From contig CAJNOI010000049.1 of NCBI GenBank assembly GCA_905250115.1, forward strand, positions 254,617 through 318,616: 64,000 bases of DNA, in the 5' to 3' direction. The position numbers and the translations under genes are program-made. Shown here piece after piece: positions 36,337 through 48,906 of this stretch. The number at the start of each line of letters is the position of its first letter. Within the stretch, counting starts at the first letter, position 1. The DNA comes from Adineta steineri. Its lineage: Eukaryota; Rotifera; Eurotatoria; Adinetida; Adinetidae. Below the pieces are notes generated by a model. It did no database searches. It was given only the letters and a program-made list of their open reading frames with translations, and had not been told where the DNA came from.

Positions 36337-37422
36337 TTTATGAAAACAAGTAATCAAGCAAAACAAAAATACTTTGGTTGGTTTTTTAATCGATATAAAT
36401 CGAACATTTATCATATCGTTTTTTCTTCTTTTTCTTGTGTCTCGCATGGTTTTACATGTTGAAATACATTTATTTCCTTGAAAAGTTCTTTGTAACTTTA
36501 TTATGTATATGTATCTTTCTTTTTTTTGTTGTTTCTTATTTATTCCTTCTTCTTCTGTAAACTTGCTCTCGATTGTCACAAGGATATTTCTCCTATTTTT
36601 TTTGTACACCTTCTCTTTATCTCTATTTACAGTGAAAAAAAAACACAAAAAACTTCTCTTGGATAAACATGAATGAATGATTAATTCATCATTTTTTTTT
36701 CTTTTTTTTTCTTTCGTTTTTGATATTTATATATATGTAGATATATATATATTCATGAAAAAGAAAAGATATTTTTCAGAACGATACATTATTTTTTTTT
36801 ATCACTGAAGTTTTTTCATTGAGTCCTTGAACACTGACTAGAGATTTAATCATGAAATTATTTCATTGAGTTTCAATTCTAAAATAAGCAAATTCCTCTG
36901 AAAATCATTCACTATAGAAGATTGAGTATTCGCTGTAGATTAATAGTATAAATGATATCGAATTATACTTTAAACCAATTCAATAGTTCATCGAATTCTG
37001 CATCTTCGGTATCACCCATCATACTAGAATATACAGTAATAAAATATCAGAGATGGGCAACTCCGAGGGTACAGCAATCCAATTTTCCAAAAATCCACTC
37101 CATCGCGATTTGATAGGCCGAGCTTATCTCAATACGAATCACTACTTTTCGTTTTCTTCCGATAACAAATGAAATCAACAGGAGTTGAAATTACCCATCT
37201 CTGTAAAATATCCAAAAGCATGCATCTCTCAAAAGTAAACGATATATCGAAAGTCATCTGTAAATACTTTAACATGATTGAATGTTGATGTAGAGATAAC
37301 GTGTTTTTTTTATATATCTACATTATACGCTTATTATTTAAATACAATTAATAGAGATAGTATCTATCTTTTTATAGTTTGATCTGATGCTTGAATGATT
37401 TTTTTTTACTAAATTAAATCGC
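36337..37422. other. Intergenic region with hAT MITE
   Basis: 3' flank of TAF4 with T-rich runs, then the non-autonomous hAT element described separately at 37048-37203, then the presumed promoter of the amidase gene. No other gene is seen. Confidence 0.6.
37048..37203. mobile_element. Non-autonomous hAT-type MITE, 156 bp
   Basis: The left end begins CAGAGATGGGCAACTCC. The right end, read on the other strand, begins CAGAGATGGGTAA and also contains CAACTCC a few bases further in. CAGAGATGGGCAA-like termini are typical of hAT transposons. The element is flanked by perfect 8-bp direct repeats TAAAATAT at 37040-37047 and 37204-37211, the target-site duplication length of hAT elements. It is GC-richer than its flanks and has no coding capacity. 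Perfect duplications suggest a fairly recent insertion, which would need mobilisation by a transposase elsewhere in the genome. Confidence 0.9.
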
Positions 37423-39947
37423 ATGAAGAGTTTCTGTCGGTTACATTTATTATTTAAAGTAATAATATTTTCTTGTTTATTTATAGATATGGCAGAGGAT
37501 GTAGTTAAAGAACAAGAACAAGTAGAAAGTTCATTCATAGAAAATGAAAGTGAGGGTTTAGAAACAGCATGTTATCGTAAATGTCATGGACAATTTTGTT
37601 TAACATCAACAGAAAATCATTTTCAACATGAAATATCATTAGATTATTCACCATTTCAAGATGCATTAACAAATTATTCATCAACGACATATACAAAAAT
37701 GGAATCTTTACTTAAACTGGATCATTCTATTGATCGAATAAGAAATCTTATAAAAAATAAACATATAACATGCGTAGATTTAGCATTATTCTATTTAAAA
37801 CGTGTGCAAATGACAAATGATTTTTATAAAATTATTATTGAACTTAATCCTCACTTACTGACAGAAGCTCAACAATTAGATAAAGAATTCAATGAAAATC
37901 AAATAAATAATAAATTATTATTCGGTTGTGTTGCTGGTATTAAAGGCAATATTAGTATACGTGATATGTACAATGATGCTGGTGCTTATGTTTTACATGA
38001 AAAGAAAATGAAAAATGATGCGCCAATTGTTAAAAAACTTCGAGAACAAGGCAAACATATTCATATGTTAATTATAAAAACATTAGAATATTTTTAGGTT
38101 GTCTAATTCTTGGTCGAACTAATTTATCTGAATGGGCATATTCAGTAACTGAAAATGCTCCATCAGGTTTTTCAGCCGTAGGTGGACAATGTCTTCATCC
38201 CGATGATATCCATGAAGATGTTAGTGGTTCATCTAGTGGATCAGCAGCTGGTATTAAATTAAATCTATTTACATTTTCAATAGGTACAGAAACTCAAGGA
38301 TCACTTTTATCACCAGCAATGAATGTAAGAAATGTTTGCACGCTTAAACCATCACTTGGTACATGGCCTAATCAAGATATAATTCCTGTTAATTATGATC
38401 AAGATACATGTGGACCGATGACACGAAATATTAAAGATGTTGAACTATTACATAAAATAGCTTCAGGAATAAAAACTAATGCTGAAGATGATAGTCGATC
38501 ATTAAGAGTTGGTTATCTTGGTAAGTTTAAAAAAAATAAATCTTTTTTTATAATAAGATTTATTATGTATTTTACTGATCTTAGGTTAAAGTAACATAAG
38601 AATAATGCATACCATTATCTCGAGAATTATATTTAATTTTTAATATTTTACAAAAATAGTCGAGAACAAAATATTTGAAATTAATGTAAGCTTTTTGTTA
38701 TAATATCAATTATTTATGAATATATTTATTATTGATACATAAGAAAAGAAGAAATGTGTACTCAATAATATTTAATGTTGTTGTTCGTATCTATATATAT
38801 TTTTAAGCATGACAACTATCATATCGTTCGTAGACATAATCAAACGAAGCGTCAATTATTGAGTTATTTATAGATTATTCTCAGTTCACATAATTCTAAT
38901 GAGACTTAATATTAAGGGCAAATTAGATTTAAATCTATATACATATATATCCAAGAATTCGTTGCACCCTATGGGGTCAATCATACAGAGAAAAATAAAT
39001 CAGTTTGAAACTGAATTAAGCAATATCATTGGCGTTTCCACGTAGCAACGGCTATTATATTGGTTAACTGACTGCTAGTTTCTCCTATTTTTTTCCGGCG
39101 TGATTGACCCCTATCTGCAATATCAATATGAAAAAGTTCACTTGCAAACAACATATATTCTCTATCTGTTCATTTGCATTATTATCCTAAGAGAAATAAC
39201 TTTCGAAGTTCGATGCAATGTATACTTATTGATTATATCTATATCTAATTTATTTTAGGACAATCCCAAGATGGTATTGTATTGCTTCAAACTCTTTCTG
39301 CACTATTGCCTTCAACAACATTAATTGATTTAAATAAGGATTTATCTCTTGTTTCACCAATGACAAATGTAATGAATACAGCAAATTTATGCGACGTAAC
39401 ATTTCTTGATTTTCTTTGTTATGCACTTGCTCGAGATGTTCCATTATATTTATCTTCTCACGCATCTTCTTATTCACATCAGACTCTTGCTTCAATCATT
39501 GAATGGAATAAGTCACATCCGCAATATATTCCTTATGGTCAATCACTATTTATTCGTGCAATAGAATCACCCATAACACAAGAAATGTATGATAAATATA
39601 AACAAACATTACAGGAAGCATTTGAAAAATTTACTGATCTTCTTAAATCAAAATATTCTCTTGATTGTTTAATAACAATTGGTAATGATGATTATTTTTC
39701 GTGCACAACAGCATGTGGTATACCACGTGCTAATCTAACACTTGATTATTATATTCCGGATCATAAACAAATCAATATTGTTGTTGCTGGCTTTTCGATT
39801 AATGATGATCTTGTTATACTTCGTTTGCTTCAACGATTAGAAAAAGCAAATCTTCAAGCAGGTAGAATAGACACAAGAACATCATTTCAAAAATATATTC
39901 AACAACCAATACGCGGAGCCTATCAAAATGGCTGCTCAATTCTTTAA
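37423..39947 (+). CDS. Amidase-signature hydrolase (FAAH-like)
   Basis: Ser-cisSer-Lys amidase, expected to hydrolyse amide bonds; substrate unknown. Exons 37423-38050, 38098-38520 and 39259-39947 give 579 residues. Catalytic Lys174 lies in AGIKGNISIRD, the Ser cluster in SGSSSGSAAG (253-261), and the nucleophile Ser278 in GTETQGSLLSPA. The blocks LILGRTNLSEWA and QDTCGPMTRNIKDVELL follow the pattern of plant, fungal and bacterial amidases rather than classic animal FAAH. Intron 1 (38051-38097, 47 nt) starts with GC instead of GT. No GT donor in the right phase exists, and the GC-AG junction restores LREQ-G-CLILGRTN. The extreme N-terminus (MKSFCRLHLLFKVIIFSCLF) is hydrophobic and may be a signal or anchor; an ATG at 37489 is the alternative start. 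Confidence 0.88.
38962..39121. mobile_element. Possible small MITE in amidase intron 2
   Basis: Imperfect terminal inverted repeats in the 738-nt intron 2 of the amidase gene. The left end has TTGCA followed after three bases by TATGGGGTCAATCA. The right end, read in reverse, has TTGCA followed after two bases by TAGGGGTCAATCA. The inside is about 115 bp and non-coding. No convincing target-site duplication was found, so superfamily is not assigned. Confidence 0.5.
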
Positions 39948-40170
39948 ATTAATCATATTTTTTTCTCCTTTTTCTTTTTCTTTATAAATGATTCATTTGT
40001 CCTTTTATAATCGGTGCTTTTGCTTTCTTCTACTTAACCAGTGAATAACAATTTTACTCTCTATTTAAATCAATGCAAGAATCCTTTTCTCCTATATTTT
40101 ACTCTCAAAAGAGAGCTCTTAAAAGTATACCTATTTTTAGATTTCTTTAAACTATTGTGGCTTAATCATT

Positions 40171-42258
40171 ATGACGACTGTTGAAACTGATGAAAATCGG
40201 TTTTTCGTACGAAATAATTCATCATCTGGAAGAAATACTGATGATCAACAACCTCCGGTAACTCCATCATCTGCTGACCAGACAGTATATGATTGGGAAA
40301 GTGATAAAAGACGTTCAAAACCATTAGATGATGGGACGATGTCTTTCTTTTGGCGTGCACATACTATAACATGTCTAGTTATAGCTATGTCATATTTATT
40401 CTATGTTGCTATTTTGGAACAACCATCAGAAGATTCATCTTATAATACGAAACGGTAAATAGAATTTATAGATTCTTCAAAAATTGAGTCAAGAAAATAA
40501 ATTTCTTAAATATGATGTTTAAATTTTTCACTTCTGCATTCAGTTTATATTGTGATAAATATACAAAGTGTGTTCAAGATTAAGTACTAGTATGTTTCTG
40601 GCTTTTGAAAATATGCTCACAATAAACCCGACAAGAAGATTGATTCGATAAACTAATCCTGATGATTTAGAATATCTAACAAATGAGCAGGTATATTCAA
40701 TGTCTTGACGGTAGCAATTACTAGCGTTTCTAATAATTATTTATGGAAACAGTAATTGTTAAGTTAGTTGTTTTGAATGCAAAACTATGATTCTATGAAC
40801 CTAGTTCTACATAAATTGATCTTTTAACTTGTTTAATAATCATTTATTTTATTTTCAGAGGTCTCCTAGCATGTGCTGGGTTTTTTCTTGTCTTTGGTAT
40901 GACACAAACACCAGATGGTGTTTTTCTTCGACCTCATCCTGGTAAAATCTATTTTTTTTTAAAAACTATCGTCATTCTCTTTATTGATTTATAGCTCTGT
41001 GGCGTCTTGTGCTTTGTTTCAGTGTACTCTATGAAATTGTACTTATCTACATTCTTTTTCAAGTAAATATATATAAATATTCATATGATCTTAATAAATA
41101 AAATTTCTTAATTAGACTGTAGATGAAGCAAGACAATTAATAAAACATATTGATCCATCATTAGGTATACCATTACCAGACAAAGATTATGGTGGATCAT
41201 GCCGTATTTATGATTGGGAACATCCAGAAGATCCATTTCATTTTTTCAAAGTAGAAAACAAAATTTTTTCATATATAATTTATTTTTGTTGTTTTATTTT
41301 TCATAGGAGAAAATGGATTTTTTTGTTCTATCACATTTTTTTGGTTGGTGGTTAAAAGTAAATAATTTACCTTTCAAAGTTGTTTTTAAATATATAAAAA
41401 ATATATATATGTAGACATTAATTATTCGTGATTATTGGCTTTGTATGGTAACATCAATTGGTTTTGAAATTCTTGAATATTCACTTGAACATCAATTACC
41501 AAATTTTAGTGAATGTTGGTGGGATCATGTAAGTTATATTAATAGTATTTCTAAAATTTCAATTTTATATTTTAGTGGATACTTGATGCACTTATTTGTA
41601 ATAGTGGTGGTATTTATTTGGGTATGAAAACATGTGAATATTTAAAAATGAAACGTTACAATTGGCGTGGACTTTGGACAATACCGACTGTTCGGTAAAT
41701 ATATTTATTTATTTATTTATTTATATTTGGAAAAATTAATTTTTCTATTTCTTAAGAGGTAAAATCATGCGTGCCATAGGTCAATTTACACCTCATGATT
41801 GGCTTGAGTTTGATTGGCGTCCAACAGCATCTTTAAAACGATGGCTTGCAATGTTATTTATAACATGCTTCTTATTTCTTATAGAATTAGGCACATTCTA
41901 TTTGAAATTTATTCTATGGATTCCACCACCACATTATCTATGTCTTTCTCGTTTATTATTTTTTCTACTTGCTGGTGGAGTAGCAATGCGTGAAATGTTT
42001 GAATATTTGGACAATCCTCAATGTAAAAAATTTGGTCGACAATCATGGGTTATAACAGCTATTGTTATAACAGAAGTATTAATTGTATTTAAATTTGATT
42101 GGGAAACTGTTACATTACCATTACCATTTCATATTGTACTTGTTTGGGTAACAATTGCAAGTGCAACTATTTTATGGACATTATATCAATTTTGGTTTAA
42201 AAGATTTATTCTATGGGGACAGAAAAAAAATAATCAAAATGCAAGAAAAAATCAATGA
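40171..42258 (+). CDS. PTDSS1: Phosphatidylserine synthase (base-exchange)
   Basis: ER/MAM multi-pass enzyme that exchanges the head group of phosphatidylcholine or phosphatidylethanolamine for serine. Eight exons (40171-40454, 40859-40941, 40995-41062, 41116-41250, 41307-41357, 41415-41528, 41576-41694, 41757-42258) give 451 residues, close to the vertebrate enzymes. Family blocks: [73 protein letters not shown] and [12 protein letters not shown]. About eight hydrophobic helices are seen. The N-terminal 45 residues are polar and the C-terminus is basic ([11 protein letters not shown]). The serine synthase 1 versus 2 assignment is from memory of block similarity and not certain. Introns are short except intron 1 (404 nt). 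Confidence 0.93.
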
Positions 42259-42823
42259 AAATAAAATCAACGTCATCTAAAGAACTCATTCCTAATTGTT
42301 TTTATGTTGGCATTTATGCCTTCTAGTCACCTTTGTGCTCCTTTACAAACTATTGCTTTTATGGTATATCATTTTTTTCCGCGATCAAACAAATTTTGTT
42401 TATTGTCATCCGAAAAAAATAAGTTCTGTGTTGTTTGAATTTAATAAAAACGAGACAAAAAGAAATCATTCTCATTTTAAAAATAATGATGTGATAATAT
42501 AAATGATAAACTATTTATTTAGGTATTCTATCTCTAAATAGCAATTAACGATCATATAAAGTTTAAAGACTAACGAGCATTGTTATTGAATGATTCATTG
42601 GATAATTAACTATTTTCTATATATCAAAAGTTTGACTTGTACGTCATTTGTCTAGAACAGTAAATAGAATTAAAGAATTTTCTCGATATTTTATTCTATC
42701 CACGTGTTGTCATTGTCTATATAACGACAAAAAAAGAAGACTAAACGAACGATACGACTAGTTCGTTTATATATTTTCTTTTATTTAGCAAGAGGTATTG
42801 GTTTTATTCTATATGAGAAAGAA
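42259..42823. other. Intergenic region, no gene seen
   Basis: 3' flank of the PS synthase gene and probable promoter of the intermediate filament gene; AT-rich with no repeats recognised. Confidence 0.5.
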
Positions 42824-45800
42824 ATGACCGAATCAATAATAACTATTTCACGTAAATAATTATTCATTGTTAAATCAAATAATTTATTTATCATTATAAA
42901 TTTTAGCTAAAACATCACCATATCGGTCTAAGATTCATACACGTGTTGCAACTCCAGGTTCTTCATCATCGTCCGTTGGTCATTATATTTCATCACCTCA
43001 TAATCGAAATAATGATCAACATTTATTATCAAATGAAAAATTACAATTAAAAAAATTAAATGATCAATTTTTAACATATATAGAACGTGTTCGTTTATTT
43101 GAAACATATAATAATTGTTTAACCTTACATTGTGAACAAATAAAAACAGCTCAAGAACGTACAAAATCTAAATTAAATTTACTTGAACAAGAATATGATG
43201 AATATCAACAAGAAAGATTTACTCGAGAAAGAAAAGATTTACAATTAGAACATGAAAATTTTCAAATTATTGACAAACAAGTTAATGAATATAAAAATAA
43301 AGAAAGTTTTTTTCAACATGAACATGATTCATATCGAAAACAAATTATTGATTTACAAAAACAATCGGTTGATTTGCAAGTATGTTTACGATTTCTACTA
43401 GAGATGAGCGGAATCAGGTTTTTCTGACCTCGATTCCAGTTTAGATCCGACAGTTATTTTTTCAATAGTTTCGGCTAGAGAGCTACGAGTCCATGATTTT
43501 TGCACCCAGGCCCAGTCCCGAATTCTTTTTACCAATATATAGCACCCTGTGTGTGTAATAGAGAGCTGCAGGTCCACGGTTTTTCGACCCGAACCCAACC
43601 CAAACTGGAGGAAAAAATAATTTATTAGACCCAGACCCGTACCCTTACTCGGTTGGGTCCTGAGTCTGAGTCGGGTCTTGGTCGACTCGCAGCTCCCTAG
43701 TCCCGGTAAAACTTTATTTCTTGGCTTTGGCTACCGGGACCAGAATTAGTCCCGCACATCTCTAATCAAGACTCACCGTTTATTTTACGGTTTCTGTTTA
43801 AGTTAACAGAATTATTTAAAATAGGTCTATGTTTGATTTTAGGCAAAAACCGAACATCTACGTTTTGATTATGAAAATGTAAATGATGATAATGTTCATT
43901 GTCGAAGACAAATATCCTATTATCAATTACTTAAATCATCAATTCTTGATGAAATTACTCGTCAACGTGATATAAATCAACGTACACAATTAGAAGTTGA
44001 CGATTTGAAAATGCAAAAACAAATAACAGTTCAAGCATATGAAGCTGATAAACAAGTTCGATTTAGAAATTGATTATTGCCATTTTGATTTCTTTTTGTT
44101 GTTAGGTAGTTGAAATTCATAACGATAATATTGTATATGATCTAACAACAAACTTTCGTCTTGATGGTAATGGAAAAAATGTTTTAACAGAAATGTTAAA
44201 TGAAATCCGTGAAGAATATAAAGTGAAAAATAATGAAATGCGTGATGAACTTCATCGAAAATGTAAAAATATTAAATATTTCTTTTCTTTTAAATTTCGC
44301 TTCGTTTTTCTTTTAAGATTTACATGAATATAATAAACATATAAAAAAGGAAGTTGATCGAAATTTAATTGTAACAAACCGAGAAGATATTGAACGACGT
44401 CATCTATCCGATGAATTAAATTCTTTAAAGGATAAACGATTATTACTACATCAAAAAGTAACTTTAATACAAGAACATTATAAACAATTAGAAATGAATT
44501 TTCAACGAGAAATAAAACGACAGAAAAATATGCAAAATACATATGATGATCAAATAAATGATTTACGTTTATCAGTTCAAGAATATGTAAGTGAAACAAA
44601 AAAAACGATAGTTTTAATATCATTTTAAATATTATGTTTTTTTTAGGAAAATCTTCTTAATAATAGTATATTCATTCGTCAACCAATACTTCAACCTGAA
44701 GTTAATAAATATCGACAATTACTTGAAGGTTCCGATCAACAAAAAGGTCTTCGACAATTGATTAATATATCAAATGAACCCGGTCGTTTTCTACCTATTA
44801 ATCGTTCAACAACTCCTCCTCCTTCTCCACCACCACCACTCCTACCACCTGCTCCTATGAAGAGATCTCAAACAATATCAATACTTTTCGATCTTCCAAC
44901 TCTTACTCGTCAAAATTCTATTAGTGAAGCCTCATATGAAACAGCACCTGTATCACAAATAACGACACCAACAGCAACAACGACTAATAATCAACAGTAT
45001 CTTACCTTTAATTCAGTTAATGATAAATTATCTCATCATGATTATGATACTGATAATGATCAATCACAAACAATTCAATATTTATCTGGTCGTAGTAGTC
45101 GATTAACAAGTGCAACAGATACAACACCATTAGCTATGACACCAAGAGCTACAACACCAACAAATCAAGAATCATTATCATATAATGATTTTATTAATCA
45201 TGATGAAACAATTGTTGAAGTACCCATTGATATATCTCATACAGATAGTAAGTATAATAATGAAGATTTAAATAGAGTTTTAACATTTATAATCATATGT
45301 AGTTGCAATAAATCAAACTTTACCATTTATACCAATGATGACAGTATCTCAAAATGATATTGATGCAAATAAAAATATTATATCCGATGGACAACAATCT
45401 CCATTGATTTCAACATTAGAAAAACGAGAAGAACTAGAAAATACATCTATCGATTCAATAATTTTAATATCATCCGAAATAATAAATCGAATTACTATCG
45501 ATATTGATTCTACACCAAATGATAACAAAGTTGAAATGAAAATAGTATATCAATAATTAATTTTGATTTCCTTTTTATACTTTTATTTTACATTATTTAA
45601 ATTAGGTATCACCAAATACACCAATTATGTCTGTTAATGAACAATCAAAATCAGCTATATCACCTACAATTGTATCTAATCAATCAGAACCAGAACGAGA
45701 ATCAAATATTGTTGAAGTACCAGTAACAACAATAAATCCATTGGCTAAATTAATTTCAACTATGTTACCTAATGCAACGCCATTTATTCCAACTTCAAAT

Positions 45801-46217
45801 GTTTCTAATAATCGTCCAGTTTCACCAGTGCCAATTCCAATATCGACTATGAATAACAATGCAGCAGCTTTTGTTCCTGGCCAACAGCAACAACATGGAA
45901 GTGGACAACAGCAAAATTTAAATAATATGAATGGTGGACAATGGAATGGAGTTGGTGCTCGAGGAGGAGGTGGAGGAAATCGACGTGGACAAAATGGTGT
46001 AAGTTTTTTGCATGGAAGAAAAACCTCGATACAATTAAAAAATCTTTTATAGGGCGGTGGTTTTCATCAAGGTGGTGGTGGAAATCAACGATCAGGAGGT
46101 TAGTGCAAATATATATTTTCTTAGTATACATTTAATTTATTTTTAGGTGGAAACAATTGGAATCAAGGTGGTGGTGGTGGTGGTGGTTATCAAAAGCCTC
46201 GTCGTGGACAAAAATAA
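42824..46217 (+). CDS. Intermediate filament protein with RGG-like tail
   Basis: Ten exons (42824-42851, 42907-43379, 43843-44055, 44106-44262, 44318-44586, 44647-45247, 45303-45544, 45606-45998, 46053-46098, 46147-46217) give 830 residues. The head (1-52) is Ser/Pro/Arg-rich. The rod starts with the coil 1A signature EKLQLKKLNDQFLTYIERVR (about 53-72) and ends with the helix-termination motif VNKYRQLLEGSD (about 399-410). A rod of about 355 residues is the long lamin and invertebrate type. The tail (410-830) is disordered: a proline cluster, Thr/Ser-rich stretches, then Gly/Arg/Gln repeats such as RGGGGGNRRGQNG and an end PRRGQK. I see no lamin tail Ig fold and no CaaX box, so a cytoplasmic filament is likelier than a lamin. 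Intron 2 carries a transposon-like element. Confidence 0.88.
43399..43764. mobile_element. hAT-like non-autonomous element in intron
   Basis: About 366 bp, markedly GC-richer than the surrounding intron. It begins TAGAGATGAGCGG and ends, read in reverse, TAGAGATGTGCGGG, a terminus style of hAT elements. The flanking octamers (ATTTCTAC and ATCAAGAC) do not match well, so the target-site duplication has decayed or the ends are misplaced by a base or two. No coding capacity is seen. It lies in intron 2 of the intermediate filament gene and is removed by splicing. Confidence 0.7.
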
Positions 46218-46672
46218 TCTTTTATTCTTTCATTGTGTTATTGTAAATTATATCTATGTTTTTTCTTTATTCTCTTAAACCTTTAACATTATGTATGTGT
46301 GTTTTGTTTTGAGTTATGATCTTATTTACATGAACGAAAATAAATTACAATTGAAATAATTAGATAGAGAAATATCACATCTCACATTATCTTGTTCTTA
46401 CAACTAAACGACAAACATTTGTTTGTTGATACATGTTAGATTCATTAAGTTTGCCAGTTGAAGATGTGAACTGTCTTTTACCTTTCTAAGAATATCTGAC
46501 AAGAAAAATTATAATGAATGAAGGCGCTAAGGAGTTTTATTTATAAATTGATGTAGAATGTAAATATTTCTTTTTAATATTCTGTCTTTTTAATCAGATA
46601 TGTTTTATATGTTCTCATAAGTATATTTGGTGATGACATTGGTCATCGCCAATAATAAAATGAATATCATTC
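46218..46672. other. Intergenic region, no gene seen
   Basis: Short AT-rich spacer between two same-strand genes; nothing recognised. Confidence 0.5.
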
Positions 46673-48340
46673 ATGCATATATGCTCCGATCCACTGGAGG
46701 TGATACACTCTGATAGATCTACTCAACCATGGTGTACTCCATATGTATCTAATAATTATGATCGTAGAAATATATTAAATGCATCGTTATGTGCTAAAAG
46801 TAAATTAATTCAACGTCTTCAACATAAAATTGATCTTTATCAAACACCTACATCTAATGATGCACATCAAATTCTTCGACACTTGGCAAATGTTGTACAA
46901 CGACATGCACCCAACTTTGTTTTCAATGAAATATTTCCTAATAATACACATGAACAAATCAATTCATCACTACAAAGTAATTGTGAAAACTATGTGTTTA
47001 GCTTCGAAATCGAAAACAACGTAATTACCTTTTTAGATATTCAACAAGATACATTACCAATTGCTAGTAGTGTTGCATCAACGTCACAAAGCTCTTCACT
47101 TTCACAACAAGTTGTTACTAAAAAAATGACAGATGAACATCTATTATCAAAATATTCATCACATCATTCACCCAACTTATCTATGCATAGTAGACAAATA
47201 AATGAAGGTTCAAAACAATCTTTATCGAAAGTTAATGAGAACAGTTTTGAGAAAATAAAGAACAAAAGTGATAAAGGTAGAAAAAATGAATAGTTTACTT
47301 TAATACATTTATGTATAGATCTTGATCATCGATCATCTATGGTAATGAGTATTCCAGTACCTTCCATGTTCTCAACGTCACATTTATCAGATCAACAGAT
47401 TCTTAATAATCGTAAGTAGTCTTCAATATTTAAAAAAATACATCAACAGTCATCGTAAATAAGATAAAAAGAAATTGCATATTTATTTCTTTTATAGAAT
47501 TACGACAGTCAACATCTGATATGTTAACGATCGGCAGTCATCACGATAGTTCAGCATTGACTCTCTCCACTCCAAAAAATAGTGATCGTCATCTTGAAAA
47601 TGATCGTATTATCAGTGCGATCGATTTGAAGAGCAGTAATATTGTTTTACCATCTCATAATCAACAAGAAATTGACAGAATATCATTAACAAAACAAATT
47701 TCTTCTGCAAAACCATCTTCAACTAGTTCTATCAATGATTACAGACAAGAAGAACTATCGACATTATCCTCATCATCATCTATACTTAGATCACCATCGA
47801 TAAAAAGTCAACATCCATTACCAACATATGATGAAAATATAAGTCGAAATGAAAGAAAAAATAATTATCAAGACCAATCACATAGAATAATAAACGATAA
47901 CAAACTCACAAAACCAATGAGTTGGGTCGACAAGTACGTTGAGTATTTTATTAATTATGAAATATCTTCTTTTTTTTTTTTTGGATTAATATAGATTAGA
48001 AAAAAAATTCTCGAGAAAACATTTGAATACAACGCCTTTGAACGATATATCATCGAAAAATATTTCTCATATCTATATTGATGACAAAAAACGAATTGAT
48101 CTTGATCATTTAAATATGAGAGGAGCGATTAATGTTCTTGAAGTAAATCTTATCAACGAAGCATTCCAAGCATTGATTAATAAGAAAAAAGATAATAAAC
48201 AAAATGGATTAATGCGTATTTTAACAGCACCATCCCGATGCTGTCGAACATGTCGTACTCAACGACGTTTAGCAACAGCTGCTCAACGTTCTATTGATAT
48301 TGCTATAAAAAATATCAAAATACCATCAACAGATAATTAA
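46673..48340 (+). CDS. Unrecognised 492-residue Ser/Asn-rich protein
   Basis: Four exons, 46673-47276, 47319-47411, 47498-47933 and 47995-48340, join in frame across consensus introns; I do not recognise the family. The N-terminal 110 residues look folded (NILNASLCAKSKLIQRLQHK, then HQILRHLANVVQRHAPNFVF). The middle (130-380) is low-complexity Ser/Gln/Asn, probably disordered and rich in possible phosphorylation sites. The C-terminal 110 residues are ordered and basic, with RGAINVLEVNLINEAFQALI and a Cys pair CCRTCRTQRR. No signal peptide or membrane helix is seen. The first ATG is taken as the start; the codons just before it lack an obvious alternative. Because folded ends flank a long disordered centre, it may be a scaffold or signalling adaptor, but that is only a guess. 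Confidence 0.65.
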
Positions 48341-48906
48341 ATCATATCCTTGTATATATAGTTCCTAAGTTGAATAAGATAGTTCTGACATTTTCTTGGA
48401 CTTTTGATATTAGAATAATCTAAATATTTTATTATGTCATTTTAATATTGATTTTTGTATAAGTTTTTGTAAGTCCTCATCCTGGATATGATTGATATTC
48501 ACAAGTTTCTACATTATTTATTGCAGTATGAATTCCAGGGGATTAAGATTGTTCATCAAAAAACTCTACCTTTTTTCAGGTCCTTAAATATTAATATAAT
48601 CAATAGTAAATTGAATAAATCTAAAGTATAATCAGCTATAAATAAACAAACATAGTTAATTTATGAATAGTTTATGATAATATGATCAGAATCATTTTTA
48701 AAAGTGGGTGGATAGCTCATTTAAGACCGACAAACTTACTGTCAAATGCATCCTGAGCGTGTATTCACAATGATGTTAATTCGTCACAAATTATTCTTTC
48801 TTCTCTCTACGTCCTATTCTTTATTTTACAAAATCTCAAACATTCATTTCAACAAACGACGTTGTGAACATACATAGATTAACATCTTAATTTTATAGAA
48901 AAAAAA
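48341..48906. other. Intergenic region, no gene seen
   Basis: Spacer between two same-strand genes, AT-rich, presumably containing the promoter of the secreted paralogue B gene. Confidence 0.5.

Noticed and set aside
45303..45344. Alternative acceptor for the sixth intron of the intermediate filament gene at 45345
   Set aside because: Both acceptors are in frame; the nearer one gives a 55-nt intron typical of the window and was preferred, but either may be used.
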